Assembly (NCBI GenBank): GCA_005801385.1
Contig: SYEM01000221.1
Coordinates: 1-32,789, forward strand
Direction of reading: 5' to 3'
DNA length: 32,789 bases
Source of the DNA: Verrucomicrobiales bacterium
Lineage (GTDB): Bacteria > Verrucomicrobiota > Verrucomicrobiia > Limisphaerales > UBA9464
Numbering within the stretch: the stretch's first letter is position 1; every line of letters begins with the position of its first letter. Below, piece after piece: positions 1 through 8,845 of this stretch. A program made the translations under genes and the position numbers. The notes beneath the pieces are model-generated. The model was not told the DNA's origin and did no database searches. It worked only from the letters and a program-made list of their open reading frames with translations.

Positions 1-36
1 GCGAACGAGACGCTCTACCAACTGAGCTACGACCCC
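1..36 (-). tRNA. tRNA 5' portion, truncated by the window start; probable tRNA-Ala(CGC)
   Basis: Reverse complement GGGGTCG-TA-GCTC-AGTTGGTA-GAGC-G-TCTCG-TTCGC gives acceptor strand, D-arm, anticodon stem 5' strand, then loop TT and anticodon CGC at the window edge. The 3' half is outside the window. Confidence 0.75.
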
Positions 37-94
37 GTTCCCCGGAAAAGCGAGGGCGTAGATCGCAGAGCGGTGAGCCGAAGGCAAGTTCCTT

Positions 95-766
95 TCACGT
101 CAACAGCCGCTCCAGGACCCTCCGAATCGAGGCGGAGGGTTTTTGGACCTGGGCCTTTGGATTCCACGGCAACCTGTGGATCCGGGCTGGGGGGAGATGT
201 TCGGCGAGCACCAGTGCATTGGAGGCCGTTGATTCGTCGGGTGACGCGGGATCCATGAGGATCAGGTGCCCACGGCGTGCAGATCTTCTAGGCAACGCGG
301 CGAACACAAGGCGGGATTGGTTAATGGCCCCGAGCCGGTTGGGGCAGACGACCAGCGGGATGGCGTCGAGATCCACGATCAGTTCGCGGGCACTGAATCC
401 CACCCCGAGGGGGCTCAGGATTCCACCGGCACCCTCAATCAGCAGCTTTGGAGTGGCCCCCGAGGCGCGATGGAGGAATGTGAGGGTTTGCCGGAGGGTG
501 ATCCTGCGTCCCTCCTTCCGTGCCGCGAGGCTCGGTGTGAGCGGGTGTCGGAAATGCCAGGGGTTGATCGCATCCAGGTCGAGTCGCCGCCGCTGGGCCT
601 GTTGGATCAATTCGGCATCGGATCTGTCCCCAGAGCAGAAGGGCTTGACCGCCATGAAGCCATCTCGTTGCCGCTCCAAGTGATTGGCCAGCAGGAGGGT
701 GAGAAAGGTCTTTCCGACCTGTGTGTCGGAGCCTGTGATGAACCAGATGCGGGACGGCATGATCAA
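95..766 (-). CDS. bioD: Dethiobiotin synthase
   Basis: N-terminal ITGSDTQVGKTFLTLLLA P-loop, AVKPFCSG and EGAGGILSPLG motifs typical of BioD; 223 aa. Confidence 0.9.
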   Translation of the reverse strand: MIMPSRIWFITGSDTQVGKTFLTLLLANHLERQRDGFMAVKPFCSGDRSDAELIQQAQRRRLDLDAINPWHFRHPLTPSLAARKEGRRITLRQTLTFLHRASGATPKLLIEGAGGILSPLGVGFSARELIVDLDAIPLVVCPNRLGAINQSRLVFAALPRRSARRGHLILMDPASPDESTASNALVLAEHLPPARIHRLPWNPKAQVQKPSASIRRVLERLLT

Positions 767-856
767 TGAACTTCTTGCTGAAACACGGTGGCGCTCCCAG
801 TCTTCGACAGCCAGAAATGCGGGTTTCCGGCACCCGTTTCCAAAAAACGAAAGGCG

Positions 857-884
857 TTGACTTTCAAGGCCCCCTGCCTAGGCT
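857..884 (+). promoter_or_regulatory. Putative promoter of the FecR-domain gene
   Basis: TTGACT (857-862), 16-nt spacer, TAGGCT (879-884); about 38 nt before the ATG at 922. Confidence 0.5.
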
Positions 885-921
885 CAGTCCAACAGGTAAT
901 CAATCCCCAAAGGGCTTCCCA

Positions 922-1650
922 ATGAACTATTTTGGACGTTTTTCTCGGACGGTCTGTCTCGGAGCTATGGTCTCCTTGGCGGTCAATCTCGCTGTCGCTG
1001 CTCCCCAAGCGGGTCGTGCGAAGGTTGTGCAGGTGAGCGGTTCCGCCTACGTAGGATCTACCGCGGCCACGGTCGGCAATGAAGTGGGTGCCGGTTCGAT
1101 CATCAAGGCAGGACCCGCCGCTGAGGTGGTCCTGAATCTGGGATCGAACGGCGGATTGACACGCATCATGGAGGATAGCGTGGTCACCATCGATCAGCTG
1201 ACGGTGGACGGCACGGGATCCGAGAAGGTGGTCAACACGGTGATGACCCTCAAGTCCGGCAAGCTCGAGTCCCAGGTGAGCCGGCTGTCCAAGAATTCGA
1301 AGTACATCGTTCAGACCCCGTCGGGATCGATCTCGGTCAAGGGCACCCTTTTCACCGCGTACGCCACGGGAGCCGTTCTCGTCTGGGAGGGTACCGTGGA
1401 GGTCACCGTCAAGGATCCGCAGACGGGACGTGAGACCAAGTACACGATTTCCGCCAACCAGTTGTTCGACCCGAACATCCCGGGCGTCGCTTTGATTCCT
1501 GCCGGCACTGGAGCCCCTGCCTTCGCCGCGTCTCGCTTGGGCGGTATGGGACCTGGCGCAGGTGCTGGTTCCGGTGGTGGCTTGGCCGCGGGTTCTGTTG
1601 GAGTTTCGGTGTTCGTTCAACCGACCTCCCCGACCCAGCCCGCTCCTTGA
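922..1650 (+). CDS. Secreted FecR-domain protein with Gly/Ala/Pro-rich C-terminus
   Basis: Internal ATG at 922 followed by a signal peptide (MNYFGRFSRTVCLGAMVSLAVNLAVAAPQA), then a FecR-like region (GSIIKAGPAAEVVLNLGSNGGLTRI...VQTPSGSISVKGTLFTAY..EGTVEV). The upstream extension from 766 looks non-coding. Confidence 0.8.
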   Translation: MNYFGRFSRTVCLGAMVSLAVNLAVAAPQAGRAKVVQVSGSAYVGSTAATVGNEVGAGSIIKAGPAAEVVLNLGSNGGLTRIMEDSVVTIDQLTVDGTGSEKVVNTVMTLKSGKLESQVSRLSKNSKYIVQTPSGSISVKGTLFTAYATGAVLVWEGTVEVTVKDPQTGRETKYTISANQLFDPNIPGVALIPAGTGAPAFAASRLGGMGPGAGAGSGGGLAAGSVGVSVFVQPTSPTQPAP

Positions 1651-1669
1651 TCCCCTAAGAGTTTCTTTC

Positions 1670-1699
1670 AGGCCCGAGGGTTTTCCCTCGGGCCTTTTT
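1670..1699 (+). terminator. Rho-independent terminator of the FecR-domain gene
   Basis: AGGCCCGAGGG-TTTT-CCCTCGGGCCT followed by a T-run, 20 nt after the stop codon at 1650. Confidence 0.92.
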
Positions 1700-1889
1700 G
1701 CTTTTCTGGCTCCCGCCTGTCGAGTGAGCCCCGGGGGGATCCAGCCTTCTACCGGCAGCAACCACCGACGGGCTCCGATCGCACCGTCCGACCCATTCTT
1801 TCCTCCCCTTCAAGTCGCAGTCCCGGAAATGCGGTGGACTCGCGCCTGCCGCCAGACCTGTGAGGAACGGCTGCCACCAGCCTCCCGGC

Positions 1890-2690
1890 CTAGGACTCCT
1901 CGGCAATCCGCTGGATCACGTATCCAGCGGCCGTGAATCCAAAAACACCCGTGACAAAGGTGGCAGAGCCATAGCCTTGCTGGCAGTTCATTCGGGTTCG
2001 GGATCCATGTTCCTCCAGAGTCTCACCGTCGGATTCACACGTTCGGGGATTGGATTGTGGGGGCTGGGGTGTCTCAGGGGAATGAACTGTCGGCAACCCC
2101 CAGACCTTGCGGCCACCGTTGAATCCAGGGGTACGGCGAAGCCTTCCCCGAAGGTCCGCGAGAAGACGGTCGTGTGTGACTTCCGCAAGGTCCGTGATCC
2201 GGATCCGGGTTGGATCCTTCCGGCCTCCGGCAGCACCGGAGATGACCAGTCCGAGGGCGCGGTCCTGGCACCCCAGGATCAGTCGACACTTGCTGGGTGA
2301 GGAATCGATGGCGTCGATGATCCAATGTCCGTGACGCCCCTGGAATTCGTCCAGGATGCGGTCGGTGGACGCTTCGGTCAGGAATTCCTGACAACAATGG
2401 ACCGTGCACCCCGGCTGGATCGACCGCACGCGTTCGGCCATGACCTCCACCTTGGGCCTCCCAATCGTCTCCTGGAGCGCGGGGACCTGACGATTGACGT
2501 TGCTGATGCAGATGTCGTCGAGATCGACGAGCGTCAGGCTCCCGACGCCAGATCGGGCGAGCGCCTCGACTGCCCACGAGCCCACTCCACCGATGCCGAT
2601 GACGGCGACGTGGGCTTGTCTCAACCGAAGCATGGCCCCGGCTCCATAGAGCCGTCCCAGGCTACCGAACCGGAAGTCGTAGTCGCTCAC
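1890..2690 (-). CDS. tcdA: tRNA threonylcarbamoyladenosine dehydratase (ThiF/E1-like)
   Basis: RFGSLGRLYG...VAVIGIGGVGSWAVEALARSGVGSLTLVDLDDICISNVNRQ, the characteristic TcdA/YgdL N-terminus. Confidence 0.92.
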   Translation of the reverse strand: MSDYDFRFGSLGRLYGAGAMLRLRQAHVAVIGIGGVGSWAVEALARSGVGSLTLVDLDDICISNVNRQVPALQETIGRPKVEVMAERVRSIQPGCTVHCCQEFLTEASTDRILDEFQGRHGHWIIDAIDSSPSKCRLILGCQDRALGLVISGAAGGRKDPTRIRITDLAEVTHDRLLADLRGRLRRTPGFNGGRKVWGLPTVHSPETPQPPQSNPRTCESDGETLEEHGSRTRMNCQQGYGSATFVTGVFGFTAAGYVIQRIAEES

Positions 2691-2788
2691 CGCCCGGGGA
2701 ATCTACGTGGATCTCCCATCCTGTGAAGGCCTGTGGTTCCTCGGGGTTCGATCCCTTGGCGCGCAAGGTCCGGCCTGCTTGACTGCCC

Positions 2789-3367
2789 ATGGTGTTGGTC
2801 ATGTTCCACAAACCCCATGGGGTCCTTTCCCAGTTCACACCGGATGGATCCGCCAACCGGACCCTTTCGGACTTTGACCTGCCGTCGCGGCTCTATCCAT
2901 TGGGAAGGCTGGACGCGGATTCAGAGGGGCTGTTGTTGTTGACGGATGAGACAGGCCTGAACTCCCGTCTCCTGTTGCCGGAGCACCGTCATCGGCGGAC
3001 CTATTGGGCACAGGTCGAAAGGATTCCATCATCGGAGGCGCTGGGTCGCCTTTCTGGCGGGTTGAGGATCCAGGGATACTCCACGCTGCCTGCGATCGTC
3101 GCCATCCTGGATCCCCAGCCTATTTTGCCACCCCGCGATCCTCCGATCCGGTTCCGGAAGAGCGTCCCCGACTGCTGGGTTGCCCTTGAACTGGTCGAGG
3201 GCAAGAATCGTCAGGTCCGGCGGATGACGGCGGCGATCGGACATCCGACGCTCCGCCTGATCCGGGTTCGCATCGGGGATCTTCCGCTGGGAGATCTCCC
3301 GGCCGGTTCGTGGAGGCAGCTCACGCCGCGCGAGCGCTCGGCGGTGTTCGCCTCCGGCTCCCGATGA
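2789..3367 (+). CDS. rluE: RsuA/RluE-family rRNA pseudouridine synthase
   Basis: FHKPHGVLSQF, LYPLGRLDADSEGLLLLTDE (catalytic Asp motif), ALELVEGKNRQVRRMTAAIGHPTLRLIRVRIG. Confidence 0.85.
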   Translation: MVLVMFHKPHGVLSQFTPDGSANRTLSDFDLPSRLYPLGRLDADSEGLLLLTDETGLNSRLLLPEHRHRRTYWAQVERIPSSEALGRLSGGLRIQGYSTLPAIVAILDPQPILPPRDPPIRFRKSVPDCWVALELVEGKNRQVRRMTAAIGHPTLRLIRVRIGDLPLGDLPAGSWRQLTPRERSAVFASGSR

Positions 3368-3407
3368 GCCGGGGTTTCGGGACGCATGGGACTCCGGATG
3401 GACCTCC

Positions 3408-4871
3408 CTACCCACCGGTTCCAGGGTCCATGGGTGGACCCTGGAACCTCCGGCGTTCGACAGCGAACCACAGCACCAGCATCAACCCAAGCGTTCCTCC
3501 CAGGATCGGGAGAGCCTGCTGGTTCGGCGGCTGCACCCCAAGAACCAGGAGGAACAGACACCCAGCCACGGAGATGAAGGCGAGTGGCCGGTAGGCGGCC
3601 CCGAGCTCCCAGGGACCAAATCGTGTCCAGGTCCGCTGGTGGGCCCAGAAACCCGCAGCGATCGGAAGGGCGTACGAACAGTACAGGAACACCGTGCCAA
3701 TAGCGGCGATGGTCTCATAGCGGAGCAGGACCACGAGGAGTGCGGACAGGATGCCAGAAGACCATACGGCGACGGAGGGTGACTGGGTCGCCGGATCAAC
3801 CTTCCGCAGCCAGCGCGAAAGGGGAAGCCCACCGTCTCTGGCAAAGGCGAACGTCATTCGGGAAGTCGATGTGAGGGCTGCCAGCCCACAGAGGTATTGG
3901 GCCAGGACGATCCCGGCGAGGAATGCCGTGCCCAGCGGCGCGGGCAGGGTCTTGCGCAGGATCCATGGAACCACGGAGGAACCCTGGTTGGCCGCTTCCT
4001 GCAGGTTCGGAATTGCCAGCAGGAGAGCCACGATCATGAACCAACCGAATACGGCGGAGATCACCACAGATCTGACGATTCCGCGGGGCACGTTGACGGC
4101 GGCGCTCACGGTTTCCTCAGATGTGTGGGCTGAGGCGTCGAAGCCCGTGATGGTGTAGGCGGGGAGCAGGAATCCGAGGCAGAAGAGCCATGGAAGATTC
4201 TCCTGTCGCGCAAAGACCGGTCCCTCAGCCGGCAGCCCGCTGAGGTTGGTGAACGTCCAAAGACGGGCCCACTCAAACCGGGGGGTGGCGAGGAACAGCG
4301 AAACGGTGAGGACCGTCGCCACGGCGAGGATCAGCCACCCACTGAAATCCGTCAGGAGTGTGGTCAGGCGGATTCCGCGGTGGTTAAGCAGTGCCTGTGA
4401 CAGGGTCATTGCGACGGTGGCGATGGCCTTGACCATCGCGGGATTGGATCCGGCGGGCAGCCCGAGGGCGGCGACCGCAAAATCAAAGGTCCCTGCGTTG
4501 ATCGCGGCGAGCACCGTCAGCAGTCCCCCGAGGTTCAGCCAAGCCGTGACCCAGCCGCAGGCCCGACCACCCAGGATGCTGCCCCAGTGGTAGAGCCCGC
4601 CAGCGGTTGGGAACGCCGATGCGATCTGTCCCATGGTGAGGGCAACCGCGAGGGAGAACAGCGATACCAGTGGCCAGCCAATCCCAATGCTCGCCCCGCC
4701 GGCGCTGTCGAGTCCGACGTGGAACGAGGTGATTCCGCCAGCAAGGATGCAGATGATCGCGAAGGAAATCGCGAAATTCGAGAAGGCTCCCATCCGTCGG
4801 GCGAGCTCCTGGCGGTAGCCCAACCGATTGAGCACCGATTCATCTGATGGGATCTGCGGATCACCAGCCAT
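3408..4871 (-). CDS. APC-superfamily amino acid/amine permease
   Basis: About 12 hydrophobic segments; RMGAFSNFAISFAIICILAGGITSF and FLLPAYTITGFDASAHTSEET are typical APC motifs. Start taken at MAGDPQIPSDE (4871); the upstream extension overlaps the adh gene. Confidence 0.88.
   Translation of the reverse strand: MAGDPQIPSDESVLNRLGYRQELARRMGAFSNFAISFAIICILAGGITSFHVGLDSAGGASIGIGWPLVSLFSLAVALTMGQIASAFPTAGGLYHWGSILGGRACGWVTAWLNLGGLLTVLAAINAGTFDFAVAALGLPAGSNPAMVKAIATVAMTLSQALLNHRGIRLTTLLTDFSGWLILAVATVLTVSLFLATPRFEWARLWTFTNLSGLPAEGPVFARQENLPWLFCLGFLLPAYTITGFDASAHTSEETVSAAVNVPRGIVRSVVISAVFGWFMIVALLLAIPNLQEAANQGSSVVPWILRKTLPAPLGTAFLAGIVLAQYLCGLAALTSTSRMTFAFARDGGLPLSRWLRKVDPATQSPSVAVWSSGILSALLVVLLRYETIAAIGTVFLYCSYALPIAAGFWAHQRTWTRFGPWELGAAYRPLAFISVAGCLFLLVLGVQPPNQQALPILGGTLGLMLVLWFAVERRRFQGPPMDPGTGG
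3417..3448. terminator. Perfect 14-bp inverted repeat between convergent rluE and permease genes; possible bidirectional terminator
   Basis: GGTTCCAGGGTCCA-TGGG-TGGACCCTGGAACC, perfect stem. No T-run on either side, and it overlaps the 3' end of the permease ORF. Confidence 0.45.
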
Positions 4872-4896
4872 GGTGGGAGGGGTCAGGGATGGAACG

Positions 4897-6054
4897 TCAC
4901 CAACACTCCTGATAGAGGCTTCGGAGGTCGGCCTGTGTGACCGGGATTGCGTTGGTCCGGTGGCATGGATCCTCCCAGGCCAGGGAGGAGAGTTCATCCA
5001 GCTGGTCCGAACGCACCCCATGCTCGCGGAGTTTCGAATTCAGACCTAGGTCGGCGAGGAACTGGGACACGAAGCCCACGGTCTGGCAGTCGGCTTCACC
5101 ATTGGTGCAGCGCACGACATCCAAACCACAGGCCATGCCCACGCGGCGATAGAGCCCCGGTTTCCGCCGCGCGTTGAAGTTCATCACCGCGACGAGGCAG
5201 AGGGCATTGGCGAGTCCATGATGCATTCCGCAGAGGGTCGATAGGGGATGGGCCAGCGAATGGACAGCCCCTAGATCCTTTTGGAAGGCAACAGCACCCA
5301 TGGCTGCTGCCACCAGCATCCTGCCCCGGGCGTCCAGATCCGACCCGTCACGGAAGGCTCGTGGCAGCGCCTCCACCACGAGGCGGATGCCCTCCAACGC
5401 AATGCCATCGCACATCGGGTGGAAATCAGGGCAGGTGAAGCTCTCGATGCAGTGGGTCAAGGCATCGGCACCTGTTGCCGCCGTGAGCTTCGGCGGAAGC
5501 CCTGTGGTTAGCTCCGGATCGAGGATCACGAGTTTCGCGAGCAGCTCAGGATGGAATAGCACGGTCTTGCGGCGGATTGCATCGAGCGTGATGACGGAGC
5601 TGCGTCCCACTTCGCTGCCGGTGCCAGCAGTCGTGGGGATCGCAATCAACGGGGCGAGACCCGACCAGTCGGCCGGCTGGTCATAGAACTTCGCGAGCGG
5701 GAACGTGGGATGCTTGGCCAGGAGCCGTGCGGCCTTGCCGGCATCGATTGGGCTGCCACCCCCGATGGCAATCACCCCGTCACACCCATGGTCGCGGAAC
5801 ATGGCGGCTGGAATCCGTACATCATCCTCGATGGGATTCGGGTGCACGCCGTCGAAGACAAACCAGTCCCGGCCACGTCCGGATTCACCAAGAGTCGTTG
5901 TCAGTCGACGGAAGGCATCGGTCTTGGCGAGACCGGAGTCGGTCACCACCAGCGGGCGGCGGATTCCCAGGCTGGTGAGCCAATCGGGCAGTTCAGCCAG
6001 GGTTCCGGCCCCAAATCGGGTCTTGGTTGGGAACGAGAAGGTCTTGGGACTCAT
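4897..6054 (-). CDS. Iron-containing alcohol dehydrogenase
   Basis: FGAGTLAELPDWL, GGGSPIDAGKAARLL, IPTTAGTGSEV, HSLAHPLSTLCGMHHGLANAL, typical of Fe-ADH; 385 aa. Confidence 0.92.
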   Translation of the reverse strand: MSPKTFSFPTKTRFGAGTLAELPDWLTSLGIRRPLVVTDSGLAKTDAFRRLTTTLGESGRGRDWFVFDGVHPNPIEDDVRIPAAMFRDHGCDGVIAIGGGSPIDAGKAARLLAKHPTFPLAKFYDQPADWSGLAPLIAIPTTAGTGSEVGRSSVITLDAIRRKTVLFHPELLAKLVILDPELTTGLPPKLTAATGADALTHCIESFTCPDFHPMCDGIALEGIRLVVEALPRAFRDGSDLDARGRMLVAAAMGAVAFQKDLGAVHSLAHPLSTLCGMHHGLANALCLVAVMNFNARRKPGLYRRVGMACGLDVVRCTNGEADCQTVGFVSQFLADLGLNSKLREHGVRSDQLDELSSLAWEDPCHRTNAIPVTQADLRSLYQECW

Positions 6055-6232
6055 TGTGGGAGGAGCCTAGGCAGGGGGGTGGGGGCGGGCGAGGCGCAAG
6101 TAGGCACTCCCGGACTCGCATTGCGGCGCCCTACCTGCCCGGGCAGGATGGCCCAGAAGCAATGGCTTTGGTAAAACTCTCGTGGCGCAACAACTCCGGG
6201 CATCAGGCAACCGTGAGTTCTGGAGAATGACG

Positions 6233-6340
6233 ATGGCTGCGACGGTCTGGAAACGACTTCGGTTGGCACAAGTGGTAGTCCCCCGGGTGAGCGAAAGGCT
6301 TTACCTCCGGGTGATCTTCCGGTTCGGATGGATGGGTTGA
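6233..6340 (+). CDS. Possible 35-aa leader ORF (MAATVWKRLRLAQVVVPRVSERLYLRVIFRFGWMG), below the ORF-track length cutoff
   Basis: GGAG at 6222-6225 is 7 nt upstream of ATG 6233. Its TGA (6338-6340) overlaps a candidate TTG start (6337) of the carbamoyltransferase (TTGA overlap). Confidence 0.35.
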   Translation: MAATVWKRLRLAQVVVPRVSERLYLRVIFRFGWMG

Positions 6341-8193
6341 CGGCAATCCTCGGGATTTCGGCATTCTACCATGACAGCGCTGCGGCCTTGGTGGTCGATG
6401 GCGAGATCGTGGCTGCCTCGCAGGAGGAGCGGTACACCCGTCGACGTCACGACGCAGACTTCCCCGATCACGCCATTGAGCAGTGCCTCCGTCAGGCCGG
6501 CCTCCGACGCGACCAGCTGGACTACGTCGCCTACTACGAAAAACCGCTGACCAAGTTCGATCGGCTGCTCCAGACCTATCTGGCCTATACCCCGGCGGGC
6601 TTCCCGAGCTTCCGGGTCGCCATGCCGGTGTGGATGAGGACCAAGATCCACCTCCGCCGACTGCTGCGGTCGAAATTCCGGGACGCCTCAAAGGTCCGCC
6701 TGGTCTTCACCGACCATCACGAAAGCCATGCTGCGAGCGCCTTCTTCCCAAGCCCCTTCGATCAGGCGGCATTCCTCACCCTCGATGGAGTGGGTGAGTG
6801 GAGCTGCACGACCTTCGGATCGGGTTCCGGTAATCGGATCGAGTTCGGTGGGCAGATGAGGTTTCCTCACTCATTGGGGCTGCTCTATTCCGCGTTCACC
6901 TATTACTGCGGGTTCAGGGTCAACAGTGGCGAGTACAAGCTCATGGGGCTCGCACCCTATGGGAGGCCCGTCTTTGCCGATCTGATCCGTCGTGAGCTGA
7001 TCGACCTTCGATCGGACGGGAGTTTCCGGCTGAACCTCCGCTATTTCGATTTCTGCGAGGGGCTGCGGATGGTGAACGAGAGGTTCGAGGCCCTCTTCGG
7101 AGGGCCGGCCCGACCTCCGGAATCGAACCTCGAGCAGCGTCACATGGATCTTGCCGCGAGCATCCAGGTGGTGCTCGAGGACATCGTGCTGAGAATCGTC
7201 GGGGAGGTGCATCGACGGACCGGTATGGACCGGCTGGTGCTGGCTGGCGGTGTGGCGCTGAACTGCGTCGCCAATGGCCGGATCCTCCGGGAGGGGCCCT
7301 TCCGGGATATCTGGGTCCAGCCGGCCGCGGGCGATGCAGGGGGAGCCCTCGGTGCGGCGCTCTTCGTGTGGCACCAGCTGCTGGGACGCCCGCGCTTGCC
7401 GGACGCCCGGGATTCGCAGAAGGGAAGTCTGCTCGGGCCCTCCTTCTCCTCCGACGAGATTCAACGAATCCTGGAAGCCCGGGGCCGCACAGGGCATCGG
7501 TTCGCCGACGAGCGAGCGCTTCTCGACGAGGTTTCACGACATCTTGCCGAGGGCAGGATTGTTGGGTGGTTCCAGGGGCGGATGGAGTTTGGCCCCAGGG
7601 CTCTCGGAGCCCGGAGCATCCTTGGGGATCCGAGGAACCCCGCCACCCAGGCGACGATGAACCTGAAGATCAAGTTCCGGGAGAGCTTCCGTCCCTTCGC
7701 GCCATGTGTGCTTCGGGAACGCGCCTCGGAGCATTTCGACATCGCCCCGGAGCATGAAAGCCCCTACATGCTGATCGTGGCCCCGGTCCACGAGCGGCAT
7801 CGTGTTCCGCTCAGCGCCTCGGACCGGACAATCATGGAGGAATCGCCGGATCTCCGTGAACGGGTGAGGGTGCCGCGCTCGCACCTGCCGGCGATCACCC
7901 ATGTCGATTACAGCGCCCGGATCCAGACCGTCGACGCGGAGCGCCACGGGCGTTTCCATCGACTGCTCGAGGCGTTCGAGCGTCTCACGGGATGCCCTGT
8001 CCTGGTGAACACCAGTTTCAATGTCCGAGGGGAGCCGATCGTCTGCAATCCGGACGACGCATTGCGTTGCTTCCATGCTACCGAGATGGATGTGCTCGTG
8101 TTGGAAGACTTTGTCCTCGTGAAGACCGAGTTGGAACGCCAGGCGCCGGCCACGGAGCGCGAACGGCACCTGTCCAGGTTCGACCTCGACTGA
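6337..8193 (+). CDS. NodU/CmcH-family O-carbamoyltransferase (SxtI-like)
   Basis: ILGISAFYHDSAAALVVDGEIVAASQEERYTRRRHDADFP; HHESHAASAFFPSPFDQAAFLTLDGVGEW; LAGGVALNCVANGRI; FQGRMEFGPRALGARSIL; NTSFNVRGEPIV. The track start is ATG 6328; TTG 6337 (MTAILGISAFYHD) fits family N-termini better. Confidence 0.93.
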   Translation: MTAILGISAFYHDSAAALVVDGEIVAASQEERYTRRRHDADFPDHAIEQCLRQAGLRRDQLDYVAYYEKPLTKFDRLLQTYLAYTPAGFPSFRVAMPVWMRTKIHLRRLLRSKFRDASKVRLVFTDHHESHAASAFFPSPFDQAAFLTLDGVGEWSCTTFGSGSGNRIEFGGQMRFPHSLGLLYSAFTYYCGFRVNSGEYKLMGLAPYGRPVFADLIRRELIDLRSDGSFRLNLRYFDFCEGLRMVNERFEALFGGPARPPESNLEQRHMDLAASIQVVLEDIVLRIVGEVHRRTGMDRLVLAGGVALNCVANGRILREGPFRDIWVQPAAGDAGGALGAALFVWHQLLGRPRLPDARDSQKGSLLGPSFSSDEIQRILEARGRTGHRFADERALLDEVSRHLAEGRIVGWFQGRMEFGPRALGARSILGDPRNPATQATMNLKIKFRESFRPFAPCVLRERASEHFDIAPEHESPYMLIVAPVHERHRVPLSASDRTIMEESPDLRERVRVPRSHLPAITHVDYSARIQTVDAERHGRFHRLLEAFERLTGCPVLVNTSFNVRGEPIVCNPDDALRCFHATEMDVLVLEDFVLVKTELERQAPATERERHLSRFDLD

Positions 8194-8212
8194 ACCCATA
8201 CCGAGACACCTC

Positions 8213-8629
8213 ATGGATTGGTCGATCGTCAAAGCCAGGCCGAGTCCGAAGGTTCTTCGGCAGTTTGCGGGAATCTGGCTGGTTTCGTTCCTGGGTCTTG
8301 CCGCCCAGAACCAGTTCCTGAAATCGAGGCCTGCCGCGGCGTCGGTCCTGGCGATGGTGGCCCTGGTTGTCGGGCTTCCCGGATTGGCATGGCCCCGGGC
8401 GGTGGGATGGGTGTTTTCCGGGACGATGGTGTTGGCCTTCCCGATCGGATGGTGTGTCTCCAATGTGCTCCTTGCCGTCATTTACTTCGGCGTGATCACA
8501 CCGATCGGTCTCGTGCTGCGGTGGATCGGACGGGATGAGCTGGGCTTGAAGCCTGCGCCGGGCCAGGGAAGTTTCTGGGAGGATCGCCCATCCCGTCGCG
8601 ACGTCACCTCCTACCTCCGGCAATACTGA
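8213..8629 (+). CDS. SxtJ-family small membrane protein
   Basis: 138 aa, hydrophobic segments, FGVITPIGLVLRWIGRDELGL...SFWEDR; directly downstream of the carbamoyltransferase (19-nt gap). Confidence 0.75.
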   Translation: MDWSIVKARPSPKVLRQFAGIWLVSFLGLAAQNQFLKSRPAAASVLAMVALVVGLPGLAWPRAVGWVFSGTMVLAFPIGWCVSNVLLAVIYFGVITPIGLVLRWIGRDELGLKPAPGQGSFWEDRPSRRDVTSYLRQY

Positions 8630-8647
8630 ATCTGCCTTCCCAATCCA

Positions 8648-8845
8648 ATGAGTCACGAGCCGAACGAGTTCGAGAGATCCGCATCCAAGGGCAGCGGACC
8701 CGGTCTTTTGCGGGAGCTTTGGGGATTCATGAAGGAGAACAAGCGATGGTGGCTGCTGCCGATTCTGATCGTCCTGCTTCTCTTCGGACTGCTGATCATG
8801 CTGGGTGGCACTGGGGCGGCTCCCTTCATATACACCCTGTTCTGA
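8648..8845 (+). CDS. DUF5989 (SxtK-like) single-pass small membrane protein
   Basis: 65 aa: LLRELWGFMKENKRWWLLPILIVLLLFGLLIMLGGTGAAPFIYTLF, a recognisable DUF5989 pattern; 18-nt gap from the SxtJ-like gene. Confidence 0.8.
   Translation: MSHEPNEFERSASKGSGPGLLRELWGFMKENKRWWLLPILIVLLLFGLLIMLGGTGAAPFIYTLF

Noticed and set aside
1-94. tRNA next to bioD as a mobile-element integration site
   Set aside because: No integrase, direct repeat of the tRNA 3' end or foreign-looking block is visible; the tRNA 3' half is outside the window.
118-144. CCCTCCG/CGGAGGG stem followed by T5 inside the bioD 3' end
   Set aside because: The T-run is on the plus strand while bioD is on the minus strand and no plus-strand gene ends here.
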